DNA of 20,078 nt from Verrucomicrobiota bacterium (GCA_029907285.1 JARYMD010000027.1:1-20078); one strand, 5' to 3'. Positions 1 to 7,119 are shown, counted from the first letter of the stretch. The notes: generated from the letters alone by a model not told the origin. Made by a program: numbers and translations.

Positions 1-1371
1 GATTTCCTGCGCGATTGCCTGAAGGTAATGACAATACGCAATCCAACCCGGCGCCTCATCCGGCGTCTTCTCTCGGAATCGAATGTCGAGGCTGCCGGCG
101 ATCTCGTAATGCGGGGACTCCATTCTGCGATTGTTGACGAGGCCGACAGCGTCCTGATCGATGAAGCTGTCACGCCTCTGATTATTGCGACGCTGCGTCC
201 CAATGACACATTGCGTGAGGCGGTCCTGAAAGCTCACGAAGTCAGTCTGCCCTTCGAGCCGACTGTCGATTACACCGTTAATCTGCGATTCAAAGAGGTG
301 GAACTGACCCCGGCCGGGCGGGCAAAACTCGAGCAATTGTGCGCCCAATTGCCCGGACTGTGGCGCGGCCCGCTCAGGCGAACTGAGTTGATCAAACAAG
401 CCCTCACAGCGCGCGAGTTTTATCATCAGGGCAAACAATATGTCGTCCTTGACGGCAAAGTGGTGATCGTGGACGAGTTCACTGGCCGACAAATGCCGCA
501 GCGGACGTGGCGCGAGGGCATGCATCAGGCGATTGAAGCCAAGGAAGGCCTGCCCCTCACAGACCCGAACGAGACCATTGCACGGATCAGTTTCCAGAGA
601 TACTTCCGGCTGTACCGCCGATTGGCCGGAATGACAGGCACGGCAAGCGAAGCCGCGGGTGAGTTTTGGCAGATATACGGTCTGCCCGTTGTGCAGATTC
701 CCACCAACAAACCGTGCGTTCGCGTCCGTTATCCCGACCGCGTGTTCGGCTATGAAGAGCAAAAATGGACGGCAGTTGTTGAAGAGATCGAACGATTGCA
801 TTCGATCGGCAGGCCGGTGTTGGTCGGGACCCGCAGCGTCATCGCAAGCGAATTGCTGGCACAGCGCCTCGAAGCCCGTGGACTCCCGTTCAAGGTGCTC
901 AACGCCGTCCGTCACCAGGAGGAAGCTGTCGTGGTCACACTCGCCGGCGAAAAGGGACACATCACGATCGCTACCAACATGGCCGGACGCGGCACCGACA
1001 TCAAACTCGGTGCCGGCGTCGCAGCAACGGGCGGGCTCCACGTCATTGCCACCGAACGACATGAGAGCGGCCGGGTCGATCGGCAACTGTTCGGAAGATG
1101 CGCGCGCCAGGGCGATCCTGGAAGCGCCCGGGCTTTCGTGAGTGTCGAGGATGAACTGATTCGGCGTTATCTCCCGGGGCCGATGCAACGGCAACTGGCG
1201 GCGGCCGTGCGCGTCGGCCTGCCGGGTGCGGACAAACTCGCGCACGTGGCATTTGCCCATGCTCAAAAAACCGCCCAGCGGATAGCTTTCAAAATGCGCA
1301 AGAACGTCCTTCGCACCGACGATTGGCTGGACGAATCACTCTCTTTCGCAACATCCGAGACCGGGGGATGA
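1..1371 (+). CDS. SecA-like preprotein translocase ATPase, short form (5' end outside window)
   Basis: The frame is open from base 1; the first ATG (28) lies inside the conserved core, so the gene begins upstream. SecA family: cytoplasmic ATPase that drives unfolded preproteins through SecYEG. Visible in order: a DFLRD segment before the ATG, matching SecA's FDYLRDNM; the Walker B region AIVDEADSVLIDEA (about 130-170); the preprotein cross-linking region with VIVDEFTGR (about 465-490); MTGTASE (from 631); motif V ATNMAGRGTDIKLG (from 970); and motif VI GRCARQGDPGSA (from 1093). The protein ends about 50 residues after the second nucleotide-binding domain. The helical scaffold/wing domains and the zinc-binding tail of canonical SecA are absent, so this looks like an accessory or truncated SecA rather than the housekeeping one. 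No frameshift is visible, and a 21-bp inverted repeat starts 8 nt after the stop. Family assignment is secure; the accessory role is inferred. Confidence 0.9.
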   Translation, partial: DFLRDCLKVMTIRNPTRRLIRRLLSESNVEAAGDLVMRGLHSAIVDEADSVLIDEAVTPLIIATLRPNDTLREAVLKAHEVSLPFEPTVDYTVNLRFKEVELTPAGRAKLEQLCAQLPGLWRGPLRRTELIKQALTAREFYHQGKQYVVLDGKVVIVDEFTGRQMPQRTWREGMHQAIEAKEGLPLTDPNETIARISFQRYFRLYRRLAGMTGTASEAAGEFWQIYGLPVVQIPTNKPCVRVRYPDRVFGYEEQKWTAVVEEIERLHSIGRPVLVGTRSVIASELLAQRLEARGLPFKVLNAVRHQEEAVVVTLAGEKGHITIATNMAGRGTDIKLGAGVAATGGLHVIATERHESGRVDRQLFGRCARQGDPGSARAFVSVEDELIRRYLPGPMQRQLAAAVRVGLPGADKLAHVAFAHAQKTAQRIAFKMRKNVLRTDDWLDESLSFATSETGG

Positions 1372-1378
1372 CCAGCCC

Positions 1379-1483
1379 GCATATTTCCCAGCCCGGCGTA
1401 GCCGGAACCAAAGTCGCCCGACGGGCAACACCCCGGCTCTTGCACCCCCCGGACCTTCAACCACGCCGGGCTGGGAAATATGC
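1379..1483. repeat. Family A repeat, inverted pair (copy A1)
   Basis: Bases 1379-1399 and 1463-1483 form a perfect 21-bp inverted repeat (GCATATTTCCCAGCCCGGCG plus T) around 63 nt. The left arm continues as family A (TAGCCGGAACCAAAG) with an inner hairpin GCCCG-A-CGGGC at 1416-1426. It lies 8 nt after the secA-like stop. The two head-to-head units resemble a REP pair (BIME). Confidence 0.8.
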
Positions 1484-1614
1484 CCTGCGACGGAGTCGCA
1501 CCGGAGTGAAGGCACCGGTAAATCCGACTGGGTGGCCGGTGAGATTCCCGGGCTGGCAGTGCGCGGCGTACGTTGCCGATTGACTCGGACTGCCGGTGAG
1601 TTTATCAGAAGTGC
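1484..1614. other. Rest of intergenic gap with small hairpin and a shared segment
   Basis: TGCGAC-GGA-GTCGCA at 1486-1500 is a perfect 6-bp hairpin. Bases 1532-1567 (GTGGCCGGTGAGATTCCCGG onward) resemble 7251-7300 next to repeat copy A4, so this stretch also looks repeat-derived. No convincing promoter or Shine-Dalgarno sequence for the gene at 1615 is seen. Confidence 0.5.
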
Positions 1615-2862
1615 ATGTCCACAATCATTTCGCGCTTGAGATCGGAACTGTTCACTGTCTTTTCCGCGTCCATTGGGCTCGCCATGGCAACACCCGATGC
1701 CCTGCCGGGCGAGAACAGCGAATGGAGAATAGGCAAACCCATTGTCACCTACTGGGCAGGACCGGCGATGACAGATGCGACGGCGCGGCAGATGGTTGAG
1801 GGCGGATTCAACCTCGTATGGTGCACGGAAAAAGAACTCGACGTGGCTCAGCGCCATGGCCTGCGTGCGTTGTTGCATGACAGTCTGATTTCGCCGGTTT
1901 CACTGGACGCCCCCGAGCAGCGCGAGAAACTAGAAGCGCTGATCAAGCGGGTCCGAAGTCACCCGGCAATGTATGCGTATTTCATCACTGATGAACCGAG
2001 CGCAGCCGCTTTCCCGGGCCTCGGGAAACTCGTCGCTTTCCTGCGCGATCGCGATCCGTCGCACATGGCTTACATCAACCTGTTCCCAACCTACGCCAAC
2101 AATGAGCAGCTCGGGACAAAGGGCGATGTCGTCACAGCATACGCAGAGCATTTGAACCGCTTTGTCGCTGAAGTGAAACCAGCGCTGCTGAGCTACGACC
2201 ACTACCAATTCAGGGCTCAGGGCGACGGCGACCAGTATTTCCTCAATCTGGCGATGATCAGGCGTGTTGCGCAACAGGCCAACGTGCCGTTTCTGAACAT
2301 TGTCCAGGCTTGCACATGGACACCCAGCATGCGCGTTCCAAACCCGGACGAAGTTCGTTACCTGGTGTACACCACTGCGGCCTATGGGGCGCAAGGCATA
2401 AGTTATTACGTTTATTGTCACCCGGGCCACACGGGTGGAATCGCTCTGCCGGATGGCACACCGACACCGCTGTACCATGCCTTGAAAACGTTGAATCGCC
2501 AATTCGCTTCAATCGCCGGTCAATTGCAGAATCTCGATTCCATCGGTGTGTATCATACCACTTTCAAGGAACAGGGATGCGAACCTGTGCCTGAGAATTC
2601 GGCGTTCAAAGTCGAGTCAAAAGCCGGCGATCCGAACGGTGATCGCGGTTTCTTGCTTGGCTTGTTTGGCCGCGCGAACAAACCCAGTCATGTTGTGGTG
2701 GTCAATCTCGATTATCGCTCAAAAAGGACAGCGACCTTGGTTGGGCCGGCCGACATGGAGAAATTCAATGCTGACGCGGAGCGATGGGAACCGGGAAACG
2801 GCCGCCGCGCTGAACTGGCTCTGGAGCCCGGCGGGGGCGCGCTGCTCCGCGTGAAGCTTTAG
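1615..2862 (+). CDS. Secreted TIM-barrel protein, glycoside-hydrolase-like
   Basis: 415 residues. The N-terminus looks like a Sec signal peptide: basic residues at 7 and 9, a hydrophobic stretch LFTVFSASIGLA, then AMA around residue 24, so the product is probably exported. The ATG at 1615 keeps this signal; the later ATG at 1684 would remove it. The body has the alternating pattern of a clan GH-A-like barrel: GGFNLVW, HPAMYAYFITDEPS (D126, E127; E127 is a candidate acid/base residue), LLSYDHYQF, and AAYGAQGISYYVY near the end of the barrel. A beta-rich C-terminus (about 330-415) follows. These features resemble uncharacterised beta-galactosidase-like proteins of Bacteroidetes and Verrucomicrobia. 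Substrate and second catalytic residue are not evident. It sits alone between repeat copies A1 and A2. The barrel is likely; enzyme activity is inferred. Confidence 0.65.
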   Translation: MSTIISRLRSELFTVFSASIGLAMATPDALPGENSEWRIGKPIVTYWAGPAMTDATARQMVEGGFNLVWCTEKELDVAQRHGLRALLHDSLISPVSLDAPEQREKLEALIKRVRSHPAMYAYFITDEPSAAAFPGLGKLVAFLRDRDPSHMAYINLFPTYANNEQLGTKGDVVTAYAEHLNRFVAEVKPALLSYDHYQFRAQGDGDQYFLNLAMIRRVAQQANVPFLNIVQACTWTPSMRVPNPDEVRYLVYTTAAYGAQGISYYVYCHPGHTGGIALPDGTPTPLYHALKTLNRQFASIAGQLQNLDSIGVYHTTFKEQGCEPVPENSAFKVESKAGDPNGDRGFLLGLFGRANKPSHVVVVNLDYRSKRTATLVGPADMEKFNADAERWEPGNGRRAELALEPGGGALLRVKL

Positions 2863-2865
2863 CCT

Positions 2866-2895
2866 GCATATTTCGCAGCCCGGCGCGCCGGGGAC
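2866..2895 (+). repeat. Family A repeat, partial (copy A2)
   Basis: GCATATTTCGCAGCCCGGCG starts 4 nt after the preceding stop codon and matches the first 20 bases of the other family A copies. It then departs into GC-rich sequence with two 8-bp palindromes GGCGCGCC (2882-2889 and 2896-2903) and runs directly into family B. Confidence 0.7.
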
Positions 2896-2956
2896 GGCGC
2901 GCCCTGCCTGTATGCAAGGTTTCATGCACGGTAGGGCTCGCTGTCCCAGCGAGCCG
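2896..2956 (+). repeat. Family B repeat (copy B1)
   Basis: A 61-bp unit matching the reverse complement of 6452-6512 at 57 of 61 positions without gaps. It contains an 8-bp perfect hairpin GGCTCGCT-GTCCC-AGCGAGCC at 2935-2955, preserved with wobble pairs in the other copy. The same companion palindrome follows both copies. Confidence 0.8.
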
Positions 2957-2975
2957 GAATCACCGCATGTGCAAC

Positions 2976-2992
2976 AAAGTGCCTGGCACTTT
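2976..2992. terminator. Palindrome AAAGTGCCTGGCACTTT, possible terminator
   Basis: Perfect 8-bp arms around one base. It lies 3 nt beyond the stop codon of the minus-strand gene ending at 2996, where it could act as a terminator, although only a short T tract follows on that strand. The same palindrome accompanies the second family B copy (6427-6449), so it may instead be part of the repeat. Confidence 0.4.
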
Positions 2993-2995
2993 ATT

Positions 2996-4396
2996 TCAAG
3001 GTTTCTTGGGCGGTGGACCTGGCGGGGTCGCAGGCAGCGAAAGCCTCCTGCGGTCCAATTGGTCCAATTTGGAAATCACTTCGCGCGCAGCAGGTTCAAT
3101 GTTCGAAGATGTTCGGCTTGCGCCGGAAGTGCCCTTTGCTGGCCGGCCGGGACGATAGAGGTACTCTCGCAGAGTTTTCGCGTATTGATTGATCAGCGGG
3201 ACGAACTCAGGCGCGGCATTCTGCTGCAGGACTTCGAGCTGAGCAAGCCGGGTGCGCAACAATTCCCTGTGTACAGCATACGGAGTCTGGCGAATTATCT
3301 CTTGCAACGGGACAGGCGCCCGGACTGGAGTTTGGTCCTGTGGAACTCTGCGCTCGGCCAGCACCTGCAAAGCATCGTCGAGCTTTCGACGCGTCAGTTG
3401 CGGCGACCACGAGTGCGGTTCAGTCCCGGCAAGGAATTGAAGCGAAACCAATGCCCACCACTGTTCCACCGCGAGCAACCGCGGAAAATGCGCCCTGTAT
3501 GCCTCAAGAAAAGCTGTTTGCCAGTTCAATCGTTGCGGCAACAGGCTGATCATGTCCGTCATGGTGCGCTTGCCGTTCGGGAGTTGCAGCAAAGCGGACA
3601 CGAACAATTGCGCGCTTGCTCTGTAGGTCTTGAGATTGTCGCCCTGCAGCCTCGGCGGGGGCAGACTGAGATCGTTGAAGCTCAATGGCGGATGTTCTCT
3701 GAGCCAGTTTCGCAGCGCTTCCGCCGCTCCAAAGCCTATCTGATCCTTGGTCATGGGCGGCATCCGCGCAAGCTGCGAGCCGACCTTCCCCAGCAACGGC
3801 GCCTGTTGCGGAACAAGTTCCGGGCCGACGACACTTTGTATGCGCTCTGCCATTCCTTCAAGCAGCCAGATTGGCAGCTCGGGCGAGAAAGGACCGGAAT
3901 TGCGGTTCGCAAGCTCCATCAAAAGCGCCTGCAACAACAGGCGAACGAGTGCGTCGCGCTCAATTTCTTCAGGCAAATCAAGCGTGTAAGCCCAACCGTC
4001 AGAAAACTTGGTCGCCACCACAACAAGCGGGGTTCCCGATTGGGAGATGTCACTGCGGATGTTGAGCCGGATTCGGCCCTGCCATCGGTCTCTCAGGCCG
4101 AGCTCACGTAAAAGCGCCAGTTTCACGCGTTCGCCAGCCACTGCGAGCGGGTCTGGCTGGAGAGCAATCACCTGGCTTTCCGGCTGCCGAATCAATTGTG
4201 CAAGGCTCGGAGTGGTGGGGTAAGGGCTGCGGACAGTGAATTGTCCGGAACTGCTTTGCGCAACCACAGCCGCTTTCCCTGTGGCTGTTTCCGCGAGTGC
4301 CAGGAACACAGCGAACAACCCCGATGCCCAGAGCAGCCTGCGAACGCACGCGCTTGGTCTGCTACGGCGCTTTGTTGTTCCACTTGAAAGCGGCAT
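2996..4396 (-). CDS. Secreted protein, degenerate gluzincin-peptidase-like
   Basis: 466 residues from the ATG at 4396. A GTG at 4444 in the same frame adds 16 residues ahead of the signal sequence and is less likely. The start gives a basic N-terminus (KRRSR, RR at 19-20), a hydrophobic core at about 21-35 and a possible cleavage near residue 40, so export is likely. Residues about 80-185 follow the layout of peptidase MA-like domains: a helix where HExxH should lie (LLQALLMELA, 154-163), then WLLEGMAE (177-184), the usual second glutamate motif. No histidine is present in the first motif, so zinc-protease activity is doubtful. The C-terminal half is helical and ends in a Pro/Lys-rich tail. 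It starts 59 nt after the FmdB-type gene, probably co-transcribed. Function unknown; the fold is inferred from motif spacing. Confidence 0.65.
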   Translation of the reverse strand: MPLSSGTTKRRSRPSACVRRLLWASGLFAVFLALAETATGKAAVVAQSSSGQFTVRSPYPTTPSLAQLIRQPESQVIALQPDPLAVAGERVKLALLRELGLRDRWQGRIRLNIRSDISQSGTPLVVVATKFSDGWAYTLDLPEEIERDALVRLLLQALLMELANRNSGPFSPELPIWLLEGMAERIQSVVGPELVPQQAPLLGKVGSQLARMPPMTKDQIGFGAAEALRNWLREHPPLSFNDLSLPPPRLQGDNLKTYRASAQLFVSALLQLPNGKRTMTDMISLLPQRLNWQTAFLEAYRAHFPRLLAVEQWWALVSLQFLAGTEPHSWSPQLTRRKLDDALQVLAERRVPQDQTPVRAPVPLQEIIRQTPYAVHRELLRTRLAQLEVLQQNAAPEFVPLINQYAKTLREYLYRPGRPAKGTSGASRTSSNIEPAAREVISKLDQLDRRRLSLPATPPGPPPKKP

Positions 4397-4455
4397 TCTG
4401 CAATTCCATTTGCAGCAATCCGGCTGCCACACATGGCGCGTCACCCGCGCACGAA

Positions 4456-4791
4456 TCAGTCGGAACTCGATTTGACTTTTGTTTTCTTTGGTTCGGACTT
4501 GGTTGTTTCGGGCTTGGCCTGACCAGTGCCGTCCTTTTTGCCCGACGCGGCTTCTGCTTCTTTCTTTGCTGCTTGGCGATAGCTTTTGCTGCGGTAATCA
4601 GTGATATAAAACCCGCTTCCCTTGAACAGGAAACCGGCTCCGCCGCTTACAATCCGTTTAACCCTGCCACGACCCCATTTCTTTTGCGCGCACTGGTCGC
4701 GCGGGCACATGCGCAACGGACGATCATTTATCGACTGAAACACTTCAAACTGATGATTGCACTTGGTGCAAACGTACTGGTATGTCGGCAT
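4456..4791 (-). CDS. FmdB-family zinc ribbon protein
   Basis: 111 residues. The frame is open further upstream, but the start is set at 4791 because the product then begins MPTYQYVCTKC, the family's canonical N-terminus. Cysteines C8-x2-C11 and C29-x4-C34 form the probable zinc ribbon; the second knuckle reads CPRDQC where many relatives have CPxCG. The middle part contains the family's glycine-rich motif ending in GFYITDYRSKSY. The C-terminal 35 residues are rich in Lys, Glu, Ala and Thr and look disordered. FmdB-type proteins are small, widespread and annotated as putative regulators from FmdB of methylotrophs; their real role is unsettled. It is the first gene of a likely two-gene minus-strand unit with the exported protein that follows. 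Confidence 0.88.
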   Translation of the reverse strand: MPTYQYVCTKCNHQFEVFQSINDRPLRMCPRDQCAQKKWGRGRVKRIVSGGAGFLFKGSGFYITDYRSKSYRQAAKKEAEAASGKKDGTGQAKPETTKSEPKKTKVKSSSD

Positions 4792-4910
4792 AAAGTGAAC
4801 GACTAACCCTTTCCGTGAAAACCTGTTGGTTTGTCGGCCGTCCAACGGCAAACGTCTGAAAAACCCGATTCTACATGACAAAGCGCTCGGTTTGCAACAC
4901 CCGAACAAGT

Positions 4911-4938
4911 TTGCGCTGTGCAATTAACGCGCTACTAT
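4911..4938 (+). promoter_or_regulatory. Possible promoter of msrB
   Basis: TTGCGC (4911-4916) and TACTAT (4933-4938) are separated by 16 nt and lie about 45 nt before the msrB start. The match to sigma-70 consensus is only partial, and an overlapping TATAAA (4936-4941) is an alternative -10 box. Confidence 0.3.
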
Positions 4939-4984
4939 AAAGCACGGTTGCCGCGCAAGCGAGAAAGCACTCTCGCGTTTTCAG

Positions 4985-5584
4985 ATGAGGACATTGGACA
5001 AACTCGCAGGACTGGTTTGCGTTTGGCTGACCGCATGCAGCGGACAGCAGAACATCCCCGCCAATTCAACTCGAGTCGCTGATCCACGGAAGGAAACAAC
5101 GCTTCCCATATCTCCCATGCTAGAACGCACTGCTGCAACGAACAAGGTTGAGAAATCAGAGTCAGAATGGCGCCGCGTGCTCGCCCCGGAGCAATACCGC
5201 GTTCTGAGGCAAAAGGGCACCGAAAAACCGTTTACCGGGCAGTATTGGCGCCACCATGAGCAGGGCCGTTATTGCTGTGCAGGGTGTGGCCAGGAGTTGT
5301 TTGTGTCGGAAACCAAGTTCGACTCCGGATGCGGCTGGCCGAGCTTTTTTGCTCCCTCTGTTCGCAGCGCGATTGCCACACGCGAAGACCGCAGTTACGG
5401 AATGATTCGAACGGAGGTCTTGTGCTCGCGCTGTGGCGGACATTTGGGGCACGTGTTTAATGACGGACCGCCTCCGACAGGGCTGCGTTACTGCATCAAC
5501 TCTGTTGCATTGCGATTTGAACCGCGGCCTGCTGCCAGCCCTGCGGCTGGAACAAAGAAAACAGACCCCGCCCAAAGTCCGTGA
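4985..5584 (+). CDS. msrB: Peptide-methionine (R)-S-oxide reductase, lipoprotein form
   Basis: 199 residues. MsrB reduces the R epimer of methionine sulfoxide in proteins. The N-terminus has a lipoprotein signal: a hydrophobic stretch LAGLVCVWLTAC with lipobox L15-T-A-C18, so the mature protein is probably lipid-anchored and acts in the cell envelope. A linker of about 40 residues precedes the SelR domain (about 60-182). Zinc ligands are C98-x2-C101 and C147-x2-C150. The motif RYCINS carries the catalytic cysteine C170, a true Cys rather than selenocysteine. FDSGCGWPSF and GHLGHVFNDG are also canonical. The last 20 residues are a Pro/Ala-rich tail. The ATG at 4985 is kept because it supplies the signal sequence. 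It is divergent from the FmdB-type gene. An electron donor such as a thioredoxin-like partner would be needed in the envelope; none is encoded nearby. Confidence 0.95.
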   Translation: MRTLDKLAGLVCVWLTACSGQQNIPANSTRVADPRKETTLPISPMLERTAATNKVEKSESEWRRVLAPEQYRVLRQKGTEKPFTGQYWRHHEQGRYCCAGCGQELFVSETKFDSGCGWPSFFAPSVRSAIATREDRSYGMIRTEVLCSRCGGHLGHVFNDGPPPTGLRYCINSVALRFEPRPAASPAAGTKKTDPAQSP

Positions 5585-5844
5585 AATGCGCGCTATCCGT
5601 GGCCAACACTCTCCGCTATGGCTACAGTGACAACCTCCGAGGCTCGGACTTCCCGATCCCGCCGCACGGACATCGCTGAGCCGGAATTTGCAATGAGACC
5701 AATTCGCACAACTCAGCCTGATTACCAAGGACTCAGGTTTGAAAGCCCCGCCGTGTACGATCAGGAAAAGCTCGCCGTTTTTCTCCGACCGCATTCCGTC
5801 TCTGGCCAGCGCCGCTGCCCGGGACCGGGTCATGATTTTAGTCC

Positions 5845-5927
5845 GCATGTTTCGCAGCCCGGTGTAGCCGGAACACAAGGTGTCTGAGAGACACTGACCC
5901 GGCGCCTGCAATCGTTGATAAGCGCTG
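5845..5927 (+). repeat. Family A repeat, full length (copy A3)
   Basis: 83 bp, aligning without gaps to 15042-15124 at 61 of 83 positions. The shared cores are CAGCCCGG, AGCCGGAAC and CCCGGCGCCT, and both end in AGCGCTG. The centre is a 6-bp hairpin GTGTCT-GAG-AGACAC (5880-5894). Confidence 0.75.
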
Positions 5928-6032
5928 TCTGCCGCGCCGTGCTGCGTAAAATGCCGAGTCTGGGAATCACACCCGATTGGACGCACAGGTATCGGTCGCC
6001 CAAATCCGGCGCCCGAACATTACCGGCTGGGG

Positions 6033-6108
6033 GCGGGCAAGAATGCCCGCGCTCCCACAACCCGCTGGAGAAAGCAATCGCGTCAGGAGCGCGGCCGTCC
6101 TCGGCCGC
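6033..6108. repeat. Two perfect hairpins in the non-coding island
   Basis: GCGGGCA-AGAA-TGCCCGC (6033-6050) has 7-bp arms and GCGGCC-GTCCTC-GGCCGC (6091-6108) has 6-bp arms. They are probably members of other short palindromic families; no second copies are seen in the window. Confidence 0.55.
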
Positions 6109-6300
6109 ATCAAGCCGGTGACCGATCGTACACCGGTTTCGATCATGCAAATCTGGCCCCCCTGACATTCACTGAACCTCTAGTTCTTGCCAACCTGCAA
6201 CCTATTCTTGAATCCGCCGAACCTCCGAAACTGAGGCCTCTGGTACTTCGGACTAACGTGGGCTTTTGGCCCTTACTGTCAATGACTTGGCTCACAGCCC

Positions 6301-6372
6301 GGGGCGTTGCCCCAGCCCGCAGATTGACGCGGCAAGATAATCTGCGGCTGACGTAATCTGCGGGGAGCTGGG
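6301..6372. repeat. Nested palindrome cluster
   Basis: GGGGC-GTT-GCCCC (6301-6313) is followed by CCCGCAGATT (6316-6325), which pairs perfectly with AATCTGCGGG (6355-6364). A third partial copy, AATCTGCGG, lies at 6339-6347. Flanking CCCAGC and GCTGGG (to 6372) extend the outer stem across a 3-nt bulge, so two alternative folds are possible. Confidence 0.6.
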
Positions 6373-6426
6373 CCGAGAATCAGAAGCAAACACAGACTTA
6401 CGCCAGTAAATCGCAACGACTGGAGC

Positions 6427-6449
6427 AACAAAGTGCCAGGCACTTTGTT
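6427..6449. repeat. Palindrome accompanying family B
   Basis: AACAAAGTGCC and GGCACTTTGTT are perfect 11-bp arms around one base. The central 17 bases match 2976-2992 when read on the minus strand, the orientation of the neighbouring family B copy. Confidence 0.75.
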
Positions 6450-6451
6450 TG

Positions 6452-6512
6452 CGACTCGCCGGGACAGCGAGCCCTACCTTGCATGAAACCTTGCATACAG
6501 GCAGGGCACGCC
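6452..6512 (-). repeat. Family B repeat (copy B2)
   Basis: Reverse-orientation copy of 2896-2956, 57 of 61 positions identical. Its hairpin keeps pairing through G-T wobbles. The companion palindrome lies 2 nt away on the same side as in copy B1, where the gap is about 19 nt. Confidence 0.8.
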
Positions 6513-6587
6513 GGGGCTGTGACGGACAGTTTTCTCATTTCCGCGTGAACGCGGAACAGCTCTGGCAACGATCGGTTGTCCTGGATT

Positions 6588-6682
6588 TTTGGGCGATGCG
6601 ACGCCCGCGGGCGTCAGCGTCCGGCCTTTCAGGCGGACTTGAAACGAGCGCTTATTGAGCAGCGACACTTTGCACGTTGTAC
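6588..6682 (+). repeat. Family C repeat (copy C1)
   Basis: About 92 bp matching the reverse complement of 15213-15304 at roughly four in five positions. Shared blocks include TTTGGGCGATGC, ACGCCCGCGG, AGGCGGACTTGAAAC, GAGCGCTTATTGAGCAG and ACGTTGTA, some with single changes. Confidence 0.7.
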
Positions 6683-6997
6683 ATTATGGCGCCGCATGCA
6701 TGGCTGGTCTGAGGCGGAACCTCGCTAATAATAATACGTTGTGTCTGGGCTCGGACCGCCTTTGGTCCGGGGCAGAATCCGGGCTTTTGGTCGCACAACA
6801 ACGCTGCCATCGGCCTGGCCGACCGGCTGATCCGGCGTTACCGAGAAAGCGCACAATGGCTTGCTTTGATTGCCCGCGCCAAATCGTCCAAGGTGTCCCA
6901 CGTCCCACAGGGCCGTGCCGGGCGTGTCACTGATCCGGTGCGTGATGAAAGCGCGGCGGCTGTCGCATTCGCTTGTGGTTTGCGGCCATGTTCAAGA

Positions 6998-7087
6998 TGG
7001 CGGAAGGGGTGGGATTCGAACCCACGGTAGGCTTGCGCCTACGCCTGATTTCGAGTCAGGTGCCTTCAACCACTCAGCCACCCTTCC
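6998..7087 (-). tRNA. tRNA-Ser (anticodon CGA)
   Basis: Read on the minus strand, the gene starts GGAAGGG and ends CCCTTCC-G-CCA, giving a 7-bp acceptor stem, discriminator G and an encoded CCA (6998-7000). The anticodon arm is CCTGA-CTCGAAA-TCAGG, with anticodon CGA at 7053-7051, which reads UCG codons. A long variable arm (GTAGGCGCAAGCCTAC) is typical of class II serine tRNAs, and the T arm contains GGTTCGAATCC. All arms close without mismatches. Confidence 0.97.
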
Positions 7088-7119
7088 ATTGGCTTTCAGG
7101 AGACAAACTGCGCCGTAAC

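Larger units (their letters stand above)
5585..6997. other. Non-coding island rich in palindromes and repeats
   Basis: About 1.4 kb without a convincing gene. The open frames here are short, overlap one another on both strands and match no family I recognise. The interval instead holds one copy each of families A, B and C and several independent hairpins, annotated separately. The first 260 bases (5585-5844) show no repeat match within the window and no identifiable content. Confidence 0.6.

Noticed and set aside
2912..4111. 399-residue plus-strand open frame
   Set aside because: Lies opposite the exported peptidase-like gene, which has a signal peptide and coherent motifs. It also starts inside family B.
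5581..5679. Short frame reading NTLRYGYSDNLRG, reminiscent of DNA methyltransferase YGDNL motifs
   Set aside because: Only about 30 codons, the motif is imperfect and no catalytic motif follows.
5162..5986. 274-residue minus-strand open frame
   Set aside because: Antisense to msrB and continues into repeat copy A3; composition is not protein-like.
6710..7029. Stop-free stretch reading ...NPGFWSHNNAAIGLADRLIRR...
   Set aside because: It looks somewhat protein-like, but has no recognised family or clear start and runs into the tRNA. It could be a gene remnant, but I cannot support it.
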